A stretch of DNA of 64,000 nucleotides from Rhodopirellula sp. GTDB taxonomy: Bacteria; Planctomycetota; Planctomycetia; Pirellulales; Pirellulaceae. A model generated the notes under the pieces. It saw only the letters and a program-made list of their open reading frames with translations. It did no database searches and was not told where the DNA came from. Shown here in pieces: positions 17,675-26,749 of this stretch. The stretch is taken from assembly GCA_002689655.1 (NCBI GenBank), contig NZHC01000076.1, forward strand, positions 124,001 to 188,000, read 5' to 3'. A program made the translations under genes and the position numbers. The stretch's first letter is position 1, and each line of letters starts with the position of its first letter.

Positions 17675-19074
17675 TGAAAGGTAAGGTACTGCAAGGTAAG
17701 GTACTGCAGGGAAAGGTACTGGTCGTTGACGACGACAAAGCCATGTGCGAGCTAATCGATACCACGCTCACCATGAAGGGATACACCACCATTTGGTGTC
17801 AGAGTGCCAACAAAGCAAATGAACTGATCCGGGATGATGATTTTGATGTCGTACTGACTGACATCAGAATGCCAGGGACAACAGGTTTGCAACTCTGCCA
17901 ACAAATCACTTCAAAGCGTCCTGATATCCCTGTCATTGTGATGACAGCTTTCGGGACTCTCGATACAGCAGTGGCAACAATTCGCAGTGGTGCGTATGAC
18001 TTTCTGACCAAACCAGTTGAACTGGAACTCCTGACGCTCACGATTGCTCGTGCAGTTGAACACCGGCAGTTAAAACGGCAGATTCATCTACTTGAACAAC
18101 AAGCAAAGACAGAAAATCATTTTGGGGAAATGCTGGGTGAGAGTCTGCCCATGCAACATTTGTACGATCAAATGAAACGAGTCAGCACCTCAGATGCCTC
18201 TGTGCTCATCACAGGAGAAAGTGGCACTGGAAAAGAATTGGTTGCAAGATCCATTCACAAACTCAGTAATCGTGCTGCAAGCCCGTTCGTCGCTGTGAAC
18301 TGCGCCGCTCTCTCGGAAACACTTTTAGAGAGTGAACTATTCGGCCATGTGCGTGGTGCTTTCACCGACGCCCGCAATGAGCGAAAAGGCTTGTTCATGG
18401 AAGCAGAGGGTGGCACTTTGTTACTAGATGAAATGGGCGATATGCCGATGTCAATGCAAGTTAAGTTGCTGCGAGCACTGGAAGAAAACCGCATCAGAGC
18501 TGTGGGGAGTGACCAAGAGAGTCAATTCGATGTACGCGTTCTGGCAGCCACACACCGTGACCTTGAAACAGCTGTCGACGAAGGGCGATTCCGACAAGAT
18601 CTATACTACCGCATCAATGTTATTCAACTGCATCTTCCACCACTTCGCTCGCGCGGTGTTGATATCCTCGCCATCGCTTCGCATTACATCGATCAATTCG
18701 CAACGAGTTCCGGTAAGAAGGTAAGCGGCATGAGCGAAACTGCCGCAGAGAAACTTTTGGGTTACTCATGGCCGGGTAATGTCCGCGAATTGAGGAATGT
18801 CATGGAAAGGGCATTAGCACTTACTCGGTATAACTCAGTAACTATCGAAGACCTTCCAGACAAAATCCGTGATTATCGAGGAGGCACTGTTTTCATCGGT
18901 GGCGATGATCCGACTGAACTAGTGCCGCTTGAAGAGATTGAAAAGCGATATATCGAACACGTATTGCAGGCCGTCGATCAAAACCGAACGCAGGCAGCAC
19001 GAATCCTTGGGCTCGACCGTAAGACGCTGTATCGTAAACTCAAGCCCAAGCCGAATGCTGGAGAAGATACATGA
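17674..19074 (+). CDS. NtrC-family sigma-54-dependent response regulator
   Basis: A 466-residue activator: a receiver (VDDDKAM, phosphoacceptor Asp in VLTDIRMPG near 63, Lys in FLTKP), a sigma-54 AAA+ domain with Walker A GESGTGKE and Walker B LLLDEMGDM, and a C-terminal Fis-type helix-turn-helix (NRTQAARILGLDRKTLYRKL). The loop that contacts sigma-54 reads GAFTDA instead of GAFTGA. The N-terminus contains an in-frame triplication (KVLQG KVLQG KVLVV), so the first 10 residues are a recent extension of strand 1. Its cognate kinase is immediately upstream. Targets are unknown; no -24/-12 promoter was recognised in this window. Confidence 0.93.
   Translation: MKGKVLQGKVLQGKVLVVDDDKAMCELIDTTLTMKGYTTIWCQSANKANELIRDDDFDVVLTDIRMPGTTGLQLCQQITSKRPDIPVIVMTAFGTLDTAVATIRSGAYDFLTKPVELELLTLTIARAVEHRQLKRQIHLLEQQAKTENHFGEMLGESLPMQHLYDQMKRVSTSDASVLITGESGTGKELVARSIHKLSNRAASPFVAVNCAALSETLLESELFGHVRGAFTDARNERKGLFMEAEGGTLLLDEMGDMPMSMQVKLLRALEENRIRAVGSDQESQFDVRVLAATHRDLETAVDEGRFRQDLYYRINVIQLHLPPLRSRGVDILAIASHYIDQFATSSGKKVSGMSETAAEKLLGYSWPGNVRELRNVMERALALTRYNSVTIEDLPDKIRDYRGGTVFIGGDDPTELVPLEEIEKRYIEHVLQAVDQNRTQAARILGLDRKTLYRKLKPKPNAGEDT
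17680..17724. repeat. 15-bp tandem triplication at a response-regulator start
   Basis: GGTAAGGTACTGCAA, GGTAAGGTACTGCAG and GGAAAGGTACTGGTC lie end to end, in frame, immediately after the ATG. The last copy encodes the genuine first strand of the receiver domain. Confidence 0.95.
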
Positions 19075-19236
19075 TTTTCCCCGATCGTATAATTGGTCAT
19101 TTCAACGCATTTTGGGCAACGACTGTCGAAAATCACCGTTGAAAACGGCCTAAATGAAAAAAAAGCGGTTCCCACTGGACGGTATCCTAAACTTTCAAAG
19201 TTAAGGACAGCTGATCTGATCTCCGGGATACCTAAT

Positions 19237-20208
19237 ATGCCATCGACATTGCTCTCCCCTCTGGGGCAAAAAACTCTCTCCAAAACGACCATGCAATTTC
19301 GAGATGATGTGCTGAGGGGTTTGAATTCGCCGACGAAGGCCATCCCGTCCAAATACTTTTATGACCAGCGGGGATCTCTCCTGTTTGATCAGATTTGTGA
19401 ATTGGAGGAATATTATCCGACGCGGACGGAGACCAGCATCATGAAGCATTCGGCAAGGATGATCGCTGCATGCATTGGCACCCATTCCCGACTGGTCGAA
19501 TATGGTAGTGGAAGCAGTCTGAAAACACGTATCCTGCTCGACCAACTCACCGAGCTTGACTCGTACCTGCCGATCGATATTTCGCGAGAACATCTCCATG
19601 CAACAGCCAACGACTTATCAGTCGAGTACCCAAATCACGTGATCCAACCCATCGTTGGTGATTTCACAAAACCGATCAACCTGCCAAAAACTTCTTCACC
19701 GCAAACCAAAACATGTATCTACTTCCCAGGGTCTACGATTGGCAATTTCACGCATGATGAGGCGAGCGAACTACTGCACTCGATGAGAACCACCGCCGGT
19801 GAACGAGGAAGCTTGCTAATTGGTTTCGACCTGCACAAAGACAAATGCATTCTGGAAGCAGCCTACAACGATCGTGAGGGAGTCACGGCAAGGTTCAATC
19901 TAAATGTGCTTTCTCGAATTAACAGAGAGTTGGATGCCGATATCGTAGTAGAAAATTTTGAGCACAACGCTATCTTCAATGAACAGGCAGGACGAATTGA
20001 GATGAGATTACGCAGCCTCTGCAACCAATCCATCCGAATCGATGACCACTTCTTTCACATCAATGAAGGCGATGAGGTTCTGACCGAATACTCGCACAAG
20101 TACACCGTCGAAGGTTTCACCACGATGGCAGATCAAGCCGGCTGGTCTTGCCGAGGTGTTTGGTACGATCCACAGCGGTACTTTGCTGTCATGTACCTCG
20201 AAGCATGA
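19237..20208 (+). CDS. egtD: L-histidine N-alpha-methyltransferase EgtD
   Basis: The track starts at 19093, but ATG 19237 gives 323 residues, almost exactly the length of characterised EgtD, and begins at the family N-terminus. EgtD uses three SAM to convert His to hercynine, the first ergothioneine step. Features seen are RDDVLRGLNSPTKAIPSKYFYD, the substrate-site EYYPTRTE, SAM motif VEYGSGSSLKTR, PIDISREHL, and FPGSTIGNF. It opens a four-gene same-strand cluster with two DUF427 genes and egtB. The identification is strong. Confidence 0.93.
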   Translation: MPSTLLSPLGQKTLSKTTMQFRDDVLRGLNSPTKAIPSKYFYDQRGSLLFDQICELEEYYPTRTETSIMKHSARMIAACIGTHSRLVEYGSGSSLKTRILLDQLTELDSYLPIDISREHLHATANDLSVEYPNHVIQPIVGDFTKPINLPKTSSPQTKTCIYFPGSTIGNFTHDEASELLHSMRTTAGERGSLLIGFDLHKDKCILEAAYNDREGVTARFNLNVLSRINRELDADIVVENFEHNAIFNEQAGRIEMRLRSLCNQSIRIDDHFFHINEGDEVLTEYSHKYTVEGFTTMADQAGWSCRGVWYDPQRYFAVMYLEA

Positions 20209-20266
20209 ACCTGTTAGACCTCAGTTGAGTGCTTCATGACCCTTAATCAAAAGTTGCTCGCCTAAT

Positions 20267-20551
20267 ATGCCCAAAGCTCTTTGGAATGGTGTAGTCATTG
20301 CGGAAAGCGATGCTACTGAGATCATTGAAGGAAACCATTATTTTCCTCCAACTTCGATCAACCAGCAGTACTTTCGCGAAAGCGCCCACCACACTGTTTG
20401 CGGATGGAAGGGTACAGCCAGTTATTATGACGTGGTGGTGGAAGAAAATGCAAATGCGAATGCCGCGTGGTATTACCCAGCTCCCAAAGATGCTGTTACT
20501 CACATTCGCGACTACATTGCCTTCTGGAAAGGCGTTGAGGTTCGACCGTGA
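20267..20551 (+). CDS. DUF427 domain protein (first copy)
   Basis: A 94-residue single-domain protein with the DUF427 pattern: WNGVVIAESDATEIIEGNHYFPP, then CGWKGTASYYDVVV and AAWYYPAPKDAVTHIRDYIAFW. The fold is a small beta barrel of unknown function. Its TGA overlaps the next gene's start (GTGA), so it is translationally coupled to egtB. The position between egtD and egtB suggests a role in hercynine or ergothioneine metabolism, but none is established to my knowledge. Confidence 0.88.
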   Translation: MPKALWNGVVIAESDATEIIEGNHYFPPTSINQQYFRESAHHTVCGWKGTASYYDVVVEENANANAAWYYPAPKDAVTHIRDYIAFWKGVEVRP

Positions 20552-21852
20552 ACACGCCAATGACTGCCTTGTGCTTGGAGACGCAACTTGAATCAAGACG
20601 GGACCAGTTACTGAGACGCTATCGGGCAGTTCGGGCATTTTCTGAGCGACTCTGCGAAACACTATGCACTGAGGATTACGTTGTTCAGTCCATGCCTGAC
20701 GCGAGTCCCGTGCGGTGGCATCTCGCGCACACCACTTGGTTTTATGAGACATTTATTTTAGCGCACAGCCCAGATTACCAGCGTTTCAATGACTCGTTTG
20801 AATACCTTTTCAATTCCTATTACGACTCAGTAGGCGAGCAGTATCCTCGCGAGAAACGCGGTCTGCTTACACGCCCGACGGTGGAGGAGATCATCCATTA
20901 CCGGAATAGCATCGATGAACGGATGGCCGACACGCTGCGGGATGTGAACGAAGAAAAGATTCATCTGTTGGACATTTTGGAACTGGGGTTGAATCACGAG
21001 CAGCAACATCAAGAACTGATGCAAACTGACATCAAGCACCTGTTAGCGCAGAACCCACTCTTTCCATCTCTTTCACCCTTCAAGACTGGGAATCATGATT
21101 GTGTGGCGGAAAAAAAATGGATCAGTTTCGAAGGAGGTATCCATCACATGGGGCATCGAGGAGACGGGTTTTTCTTCGATAACGAGTCACCCCGGCATCG
21201 AGTTTTTTTAGAGCCCTACGCCCTTTGTGATCAGCTTGTCACCAATGGCGAGTTCCTTGAGTTCGTTCGTGACCTTGGCTATCAGCGATCTGAACTGTGG
21301 CTTTCCATGGGTTGGAACCACATCAATCACCATCAGTGGAACTCTCCTCTGTATTGGGTGTATCACAAGGAGGAACCATGCGAGTTCACACTGGGTGGCC
21401 TGCAACCACTTGACCTGACCGCCCCGGTTACGCACATCAGCTACTTCGAGGCAGATGCGTACGCCAGATGGGCCAAGGCCAGGCTCCCAACGGAGGGCGA
21501 GTGGGAAGCTGCGGCCGATGAATATCCGGTCGAAGGATGTTTCGCCGAGGACCATTACGATTTGAATCAGGCGGTTCATCCATTTCACGGACACAAAAAC
21601 GGCTTGTTTCGCGGGCTATTTGGCGATTGCTGGCAATGGACCTCCAGCTCTTATGCGGCGTATCCGGGATACCATCCAGCCGATGGAGCATTAGGCGAAT
21701 ACAACGGCAAATTCATGTGTAACCAATACGTACTTCGTGGTGGTTCCTGCGCAACGCCCCGAGGGCACGTGCGGGCAAGCTACCGAAACTTTTTCCCGGC
21801 TGATGCTCGATGGCAATTTACTGGTCTGCGGCTAGCCAAATCCACCCTCTGA
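20548..21852 (+). CDS. egtB: Ergothioneine synthase EgtB (sulfoxide synthase)
   Basis: A 434-residue non-haem iron enzyme that joins hercynine to a thiol (gamma-Glu-Cys or Cys) using O2. The N-terminal DinB-like bundle has VRWHLAHTTWFYE (first iron His) and LNHEQQHQELM, the HxxxHxE iron motif. The C-terminal FGE-sulfatase-type domain has LPTEGEWEAAA and GDCWQWTSSSY and ends LRGGSCATPRGHVR. The start may be the GTG at 20548 that overlaps the DUF427 stop, or the ATG four codons later. No egtA, egtC or egtE was seen, so the later steps are elsewhere or this is a Cys-using type. Confidence 0.92.
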   Translation: MNTPMTALCLETQLESRRDQLLRRYRAVRAFSERLCETLCTEDYVVQSMPDASPVRWHLAHTTWFYETFILAHSPDYQRFNDSFEYLFNSYYDSVGEQYPREKRGLLTRPTVEEIIHYRNSIDERMADTLRDVNEEKIHLLDILELGLNHEQQHQELMQTDIKHLLAQNPLFPSLSPFKTGNHDCVAEKKWISFEGGIHHMGHRGDGFFFDNESPRHRVFLEPYALCDQLVTNGEFLEFVRDLGYQRSELWLSMGWNHINHHQWNSPLYWVYHKEEPCEFTLGGLQPLDLTAPVTHISYFEADAYARWAKARLPTEGEWEAAADEYPVEGCFAEDHYDLNQAVHPFHGHKNGLFRGLFGDCWQWTSSSYAAYPGYHPADGALGEYNGKFMCNQYVLRGGSCATPRGHVRASYRNFFPADARWQFTGLRLAKSTL

Positions 21853-21868
21853 ATAAATCCCCAGTGAA

Positions 21869-22360
21869 ATGACGCAGCGTATCGATCCCGGTCCTGATCG
21901 TGAATCCGTTTGGGATTACCCTCGACCACCAGCCGTGGAAGCCTGTCCTCGGCACATCCAGATCATTATCGACGGGCAAATTTTGGCAGATACGACCAGT
22001 TCGTACAGGGTTCTAGAAACAAGTCATCCGCCTGTTTATTACTTGCCAGCGAACGATATCGCAATGGAGCGTCTGAAAAAGATGCGTAGCGGTTCATTTT
22101 GCGAATGGAAAGGTTACGCCACCTACTTTTCCTACTTATCAAGCAGCATTGAGATCACCGATCTAGCATGGTGCTATTCACGACCAACACAGCGGTTTGA
22201 ACCCATCAAAGACCACTTGGCTTTCTATCCCCACAAGGCCGAGTGCTGCTATGTTGACGGTGAAAAGGTAAAGCCGCAAGAAGGCAACTTCTATGGTGGT
22301 TGGATTACTGATGACATCGTGGGTCCATTCAAGGGCGGCCCCGGAACCCTAGGATGGTAG
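21869..22360 (+). CDS. DUF427 domain protein (second copy, longer)
   Basis: A 163-residue protein with an N-terminal extension (PGPDRESVWDYPRPPAVE) typical of longer DUF427 members, then the domain core IIIDGQILADTTSSYRVLETSHPPVYYLP, CEWKGYATYFSY, and AWCYSRPTQRFEPIKDHLAFYP. It begins 16 bp after egtB in the same direction. It is related to but clearly diverged from the copy upstream, so it is not a recent duplicate. The function is unknown; conservation of two copies beside egtB suggests they work together. Confidence 0.88.
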   Translation: MTQRIDPGPDRESVWDYPRPPAVEACPRHIQIIIDGQILADTTSSYRVLETSHPPVYYLPANDIAMERLKKMRSGSFCEWKGYATYFSYLSSSIEITDLAWCYSRPTQRFEPIKDHLAFYPHKAECCYVDGEKVKPQEGNFYGGWITDDIVGPFKGGPGTLGW

Positions 22361-22478
22361 TGCACATGAAGCTGAGAGTACTGGAGCAGGTGACTTGTAT
22401 TTACTGACACCCCTGACGGTGAATTGGCTTCGACACACCTCCTGCTGCTTGCTCGTTTCTGTGATGATGCCTCGGTTG

Positions 22479-25400
22479 CTAGTCAGTCAACCAGCTTTTC
22501 ACCTGATCCGCATCGGGTAAATCACACTGTCTGAACTTGGTGATGCTACCGACTGCATCGTCATAAACAAGCATCGTGGCTGCGGAGAGTTCTGCTGCAA
22601 CAGGAGAGTCAATCAGCAGGGCCGAGTCTGACTGGTTCATCTGCCCGAGAACGCGAATTTCAAGATCATGCTGTGATGCTCGAGGCAACCACCGCGAGAC
22701 GGTCTCTGCAGATCCAGCAATCAGCACGACAAAAACATTTGCCGCTGGCCCATCTCTCAAGACCGCCTGCAAAGCCGCACCACCGGACACCGTGCCTGAC
22801 CCCGAATCGAGCGAAAAATTGAATGAGTCATCCTGTCTCAAATCTCGAAATCTCTCCAAAGGATCGATAACCACCACGACAGGTGAAGGATCATCCGCCT
22901 CCGCGCCTCGTTTCTGGATCAGCTCATTGAGACGACTCATTTCGCCATCAGCATCCCGTGTTTTCACTCTTCGGGTGCAGATACCAGCATCCTCGAGCCA
23001 CGCTGCTCCCGACTCGACATCCCCTGAACGTGCCCCATCAAAATAGACAACCTCCAGACGCGAGTCAGATTTTGCCAGCCCAGAAAGACTTGAGGCCAAA
23101 AGTGCCCTGCGTGAATCTGATCCAGCGATGATCAAAACATTCCGGCCCGGGTCACGCTCTAATTTGAGCCGCTGTGGAGGTCCTATTTCGACCGATTCGC
23201 CGAGCAGGCCGGACAGGATGTTCTTACCCTCCATATTCAGTACAGAACCTGCTATTGCTGTCGACCACCGGCAAGGCCGGTTTCCTTCAAACACGACCAT
23301 TGGCAGCAAATCGTCGTGATAGGATTCGTCACGAACAGCAACTGACATAAGCATGTCGCGATGTTCCGCAGACGACAACCACGCCACTTGGAACGGTTGA
23401 TTTCCCTCGACTAATCCACCCGCATCATTGTAAATAGCTTCACCGGGACGGCTGATCAAACGTGCCGCAGTATTGTCATCAGCAAGAATCATTGCCGCAT
23501 CAGACTCGCTGCACTGCATTGCGATTCGGACCGCCATCTGACCCAATGTTGCTCTGGGAAGAGAATATGCACCCGCGAGTGATTGACTGCTGAGCACGAC
23601 GTGCATGCCGAAAGATCGTCCCTGCCTGACTAGACGATCAAGCAACATCGTACAATCACCAGCAATACGATCATCTCGGACAAACAGCTCCTGAAATTCA
23701 TCAACAACCAACATGATCCGAGGCATCACTTCTTCAGTCGCCGTTAAGTATTCAGCAAGGTCTTGGACCCCGGCGGCTCTAAATTTCTCACCTCGCTGCT
23801 GCAACTCTTCATCAAGCCGTTGTAAAACACTGCGGCCGAACTCACGTTCACTTTCGATCCCGACTATCCGCGCATGCGGTAATTGGTGTTCAGCATACGG
23901 TTTGAACTCGACACCTTTTTTGAAATCCAGAAGGTAAAAATGCAACTGGTCGGGCCGGTACCGGTAAGCACCTGACATGATGATCGAATGCAGCAGTGTG
24001 CTTTTTCCAGATCCAGTCTTACCAGCAATCAGGACATGCTGTTGAACACCTGTTCCAAGATCAATGCACAAAGAACGATTTGCACCCTGGCTTCCGATCG
24101 GGATTTGGATGCCTTTGCCAGTCAAGCCAGTAGCAGGCTCACAACCGGAAAGCACGTGTTCCAGTGGTATTTCAACATTGGATGCTGCAACGGCAGCTTT
24201 TCCTACCTGTTCCACCAATTCCTCACGCGTTTGCGCCGAGGGTGCAGCACTCGGTTCAAAGGGTAGATTTTCCATACCCTTGGACTTCAAATGCCACTCA
24301 CCCTGATCATCGATACTAAGCGAAAGAATCTTGTCAGTATCAGGGAGTGGAGTTTCCGGCGGCCAAGGCTTTTGGCGATCGCAAATCAGGATCGTAAATA
24401 CGCCGCATCGTAAGCCACTTTCCAGAAGAGCTAACAAATGTCGATAACTTTCCCGCGAGAGTGACTCTGGGAAACCAACAGCAGCAACCGCCCTATAGGG
24501 TTCTGCCATGGAACCGGCAACTCGATTGTAATCTTCGATTCTTTCAAAACGATCGCGCAAACTGGACTGCAGAACATCTTCAATGTGATCAGCCAACTCA
24601 CTCAGGCGGCTTTCAATCTTCGCATCCGTCGTCCACACTCGATGCCCAACCAGTGCAGGATCATGGTCAGCCAAAGCCATGAAACCTGTGAAGTGCTGTC
24701 CTCTACCCATGGGATCTATCATGGTCAATTTCGCACGTCCCGCAGGAGCAGCGGTTAACAGTCGCCACAATAGTTGGTGTGCCAAGTCGATGGCCTTCTC
24801 CATGTGAGCCTCGGAACACTCGATCATGAGCCCGCTATGAAGTCGCCGATGCAACACAACCGGCAGGTTTGGCGGGATCTGAATCTCTTCCAACAGCCTC
24901 GAGGGCTCTTCAGCTGCAAGATCAACATCTGTGACCTTGACTGTTCCATTGCTTCCAACGTTAGCTGAGTTTGATTTTTCCGATGTTTCCAAAATCCGAC
25001 GCAAACTGTCTTCAACCTTTAAACAGCCAAGCGGTAAATAATCAATTCCGTCACTTTGACTTTCATGATCATCAGCTAACGCACTCCAAGCCGGAAACCT
25101 GTCTCCAACCTCTTCATCAGCTGACTTGATTCTTTTCAGTCCACAATTCACACCCTCGTTCAACCGATGCACAAGATAATCCAACTCCTCTTTGCGTTTG
25201 GCCAATTGCTCATCACGCTGCTCCTGAATTTCCTGATCGGCTTCCATGAGTTGTTGGGAAATGGCATTGGCAACCACATCAGCCTTCCCAAGCATTTCAT
25301 TCCCAACACGATTTTCGTTTTCTTCGTATTCCAAATCGACTCTTTTTAAGGACTCGGACAACATCACTCGCTGTTTCTCTTCTTCGACTGCAAGTCGTTG

Positions 25401-26429
25401 CTGCATCTCAGCCAACTGCTCCTCTTTCCAACGTTCAGCGGCAGCCAGGTGTGCATCTCGTCGTTCCACGAGTTCAGTGGAGGCGATTTCTGCACTTTTC
25501 TTCGAGATTCCCCGAGCATTTTTTGCGAACTCATCTGCCAAACGCCCAAGCAACACTACTCTTGGATAGATGCGGCGGGTCATGCGTTTGAGGGGCCACA
25601 GCAACACAAGATACGTGCCAAAGCCAAGTACAGACGCAGGAATGAGTCCTCCCGCAGCCCAAAGCCATTGCTCTAGCGTATCGGAAACCACCAGCAGTGC
25701 AGCGATCGCCCAAATCACAAGGAACACGGCGACACCAGCGGGCAGATAGAATGAGTCCACAATTTTCGATGCTGCACCAGACTGAAGTTCGATTACCAAC
25801 TTCTCGCACTTGTTCGTCAACCGACTCAGTGATTCAACTGTCGCCTTGACACTGTCGGGCTTAACCTCACTGAGGTTCTTTAATTGTTCCTCATCGGGCT
25901 CGATCTCAGGGAGCATGTCGAGCCGACGGATGGTGAGATAATTCGCTTCTTCAATTTGCTGCGCAAGCGGCAGCAGCGCATCATCAATCTGCTTGACTTC
26001 TGTACGCTGTTGCTGGCCGGGTTGATTTTTCCGGTTCTCATATTGTTCTCGAACCGCCTGGCACCGTGACTGAACCTTTCGTTCGATCACCAGTTGTTCC
26101 TCGACTCCTTTTTGTGTGAACAATTGAGCGAGTCGACTGAGGTCAATCCGATTTCGAATGGCCGTCTCTTCATAAGTGCGAGCCAATGTCTCATCTGCTT
26201 CATCCCACATGGACAACATTTCACGACGCTTGGCGCGACACTGTTCCATAGTGGCAGCGTGGCTGATGGCGTAATCTTGTTCCTCCTCTGCCTCCTGCTG
26301 CAAATGAGAATTTTCCAGATCCGTTTGCTTCGCCGAACAGCTTTGAAAGCGCTTTGATAGCCCATCCAAAAGCTGGCGTTGGCGGTAGGTTCCAAGAAGC
26401 CCAGTCGGACTGACAGAATTGTCTTTCAT
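22479..26429 (-). CDS. FtsK/EssC-like ATPase with coiled coil and TM pair
   Basis: A 1316-residue protein. Residues 1-200 are charged coiled coil (about one third Glu/Gln/Arg). Two TM helices follow near 228-250 and 255-280, then more coiled coil to about 460. After that come three ATPase-like modules. The central one (about 770-1010) is intact FtsK/SpoIIIE: Walker A IAGKTGSGKST near 800, LLDFKKGVEF, and Walker B MLVVDEFQELF near 905, then VVLSSQSLAGA. The first (about 500-740) and last (about 1060-1300) modules retain the fold pattern but have lost good P-loops. Three tandem modules after an N-terminal TM pair is the layout of type VII secretion EccC/EssC motors. It is the last gene of a run with the 85-residue protein (38 bp upstream) and a HEAT-like protein. 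Confidence 0.85.
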   Translation of the reverse strand: MKDNSVSPTGLLGTYRQRQLLDGLSKRFQSCSAKQTDLENSHLQQEAEEEQDYAISHAATMEQCRAKRREMLSMWDEADETLARTYEETAIRNRIDLSRLAQLFTQKGVEEQLVIERKVQSRCQAVREQYENRKNQPGQQQRTEVKQIDDALLPLAQQIEEANYLTIRRLDMLPEIEPDEEQLKNLSEVKPDSVKATVESLSRLTNKCEKLVIELQSGAASKIVDSFYLPAGVAVFLVIWAIAALLVVSDTLEQWLWAAGGLIPASVLGFGTYLVLLWPLKRMTRRIYPRVVLLGRLADEFAKNARGISKKSAEIASTELVERRDAHLAAAERWKEEQLAEMQQRLAVEEEKQRVMLSESLKRVDLEYEENENRVGNEMLGKADVVANAISQQLMEADQEIQEQRDEQLAKRKEELDYLVHRLNEGVNCGLKRIKSADEEVGDRFPAWSALADDHESQSDGIDYLPLGCLKVEDSLRRILETSEKSNSANVGSNGTVKVTDVDLAAEEPSRLLEEIQIPPNLPVVLHRRLHSGLMIECSEAHMEKAIDLAHQLLWRLLTAAPAGRAKLTMIDPMGRGQHFTGFMALADHDPALVGHRVWTTDAKIESRLSELADHIEDVLQSSLRDRFERIEDYNRVAGSMAEPYRAVAAVGFPESLSRESYRHLLALLESGLRCGVFTILICDRQKPWPPETPLPDTDKILSLSIDDQGEWHLKSKGMENLPFEPSAAPSAQTREELVEQVGKAAVAASNVEIPLEHVLSGCEPATGLTGKGIQIPIGSQGANRSLCIDLGTGVQQHVLIAGKTGSGKSTLLHSIIMSGAYRYRPDQLHFYLLDFKKGVEFKPYAEHQLPHARIVGIESEREFGRSVLQRLDEELQQRGEKFRAAGVQDLAEYLTATEEVMPRIMLVVDEFQELFVRDDRIAGDCTMLLDRLVRQGRSFGMHVVLSSQSLAGAYSLPRATLGQMAVRIAMQCSESDAAMILADDNTAARLISRPGEAIYNDAGGLVEGNQPFQVAWLSSAEHRDMLMSVAVRDESYHDDLLPMVVFEGNRPCRWSTAIAGSVLNMEGKNILSGLLGESVEIGPPQRLKLERDPGRNVLIIAGSDSRRALLASSLSGLAKSDSRLEVVYFDGARSGDVESGAAWLEDAGICTRRVKTRDADGEMSRLNELIQKRGAEADDPSPVVVVIDPLERFRDLRQDDSFNFSLDSGSGTVSGGAALQAVLRDGPAANVFVVLIAGSAETVSRWLPRASQHDLEIRVLGQMNQSDSALLIDSPVAAELSAATMLVYDDAVGSITKFRQCDLPDADQVKSWLTD

Positions 26430-26467
26430 GATCGCGATAGGGGGAGAGAGGAGAGAAGCAGCCTCCT

Positions 26468-26725
26468 CTAGTCTAACCCGTCTGGCAGCACATCATTGTC
26501 TTTCAATTCAATATCTGCTTTCCTAACTGCATCACAAAATTCGTGCAGTGTCCCCGAGAATCGATTCAAACTGGGCCCCAACGAAGAAAGATGCTCCTGC
26601 TCAAACTTGCGACAGCGATCATCCAGCCAATCCTCACGAACCTTTACCCAAAGTCTGGCAAACTCGGTAAAATCCCGCTGAATTCGACCTTCACAGTCGG
26701 TAACGCGTCCCATTTGAAATGCCAT
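26468..26725 (-). CDS. 85-residue helical protein, possible WXG100-like partner
   Basis: A short protein predicted from its heptad pattern to be two helices joined near residues 48-52: FARLWVKVREDWLDDRCRKFEQEHL, then SSLGPSLNRFSGTLHEFCDAVRKA. A Trp pair (W27, W34) sits in helix 1. A strict W-x-G turn is absent, so it is not a canonical WXG100 (ESAT-6) protein, but size, helical hairpin and position directly before an EssC-like ATPase fit that role. It lies 24 bp after the HEAT-like gene and 38 bp before the ATPase. It has no signal peptide. It could be a secreted substrate, a structural subunit or an adaptor. Confidence 0.7.
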   Translation of the reverse strand: MAFQMGRVTDCEGRIQRDFTEFARLWVKVREDWLDDRCRKFEQEHLSSLGPSLNRFSGTLHEFCDAVRKADIELKDNDVLPDGLD

Positions 26726-26749
26726 TGAAGCCCTCCCTTTTGGGGGATA

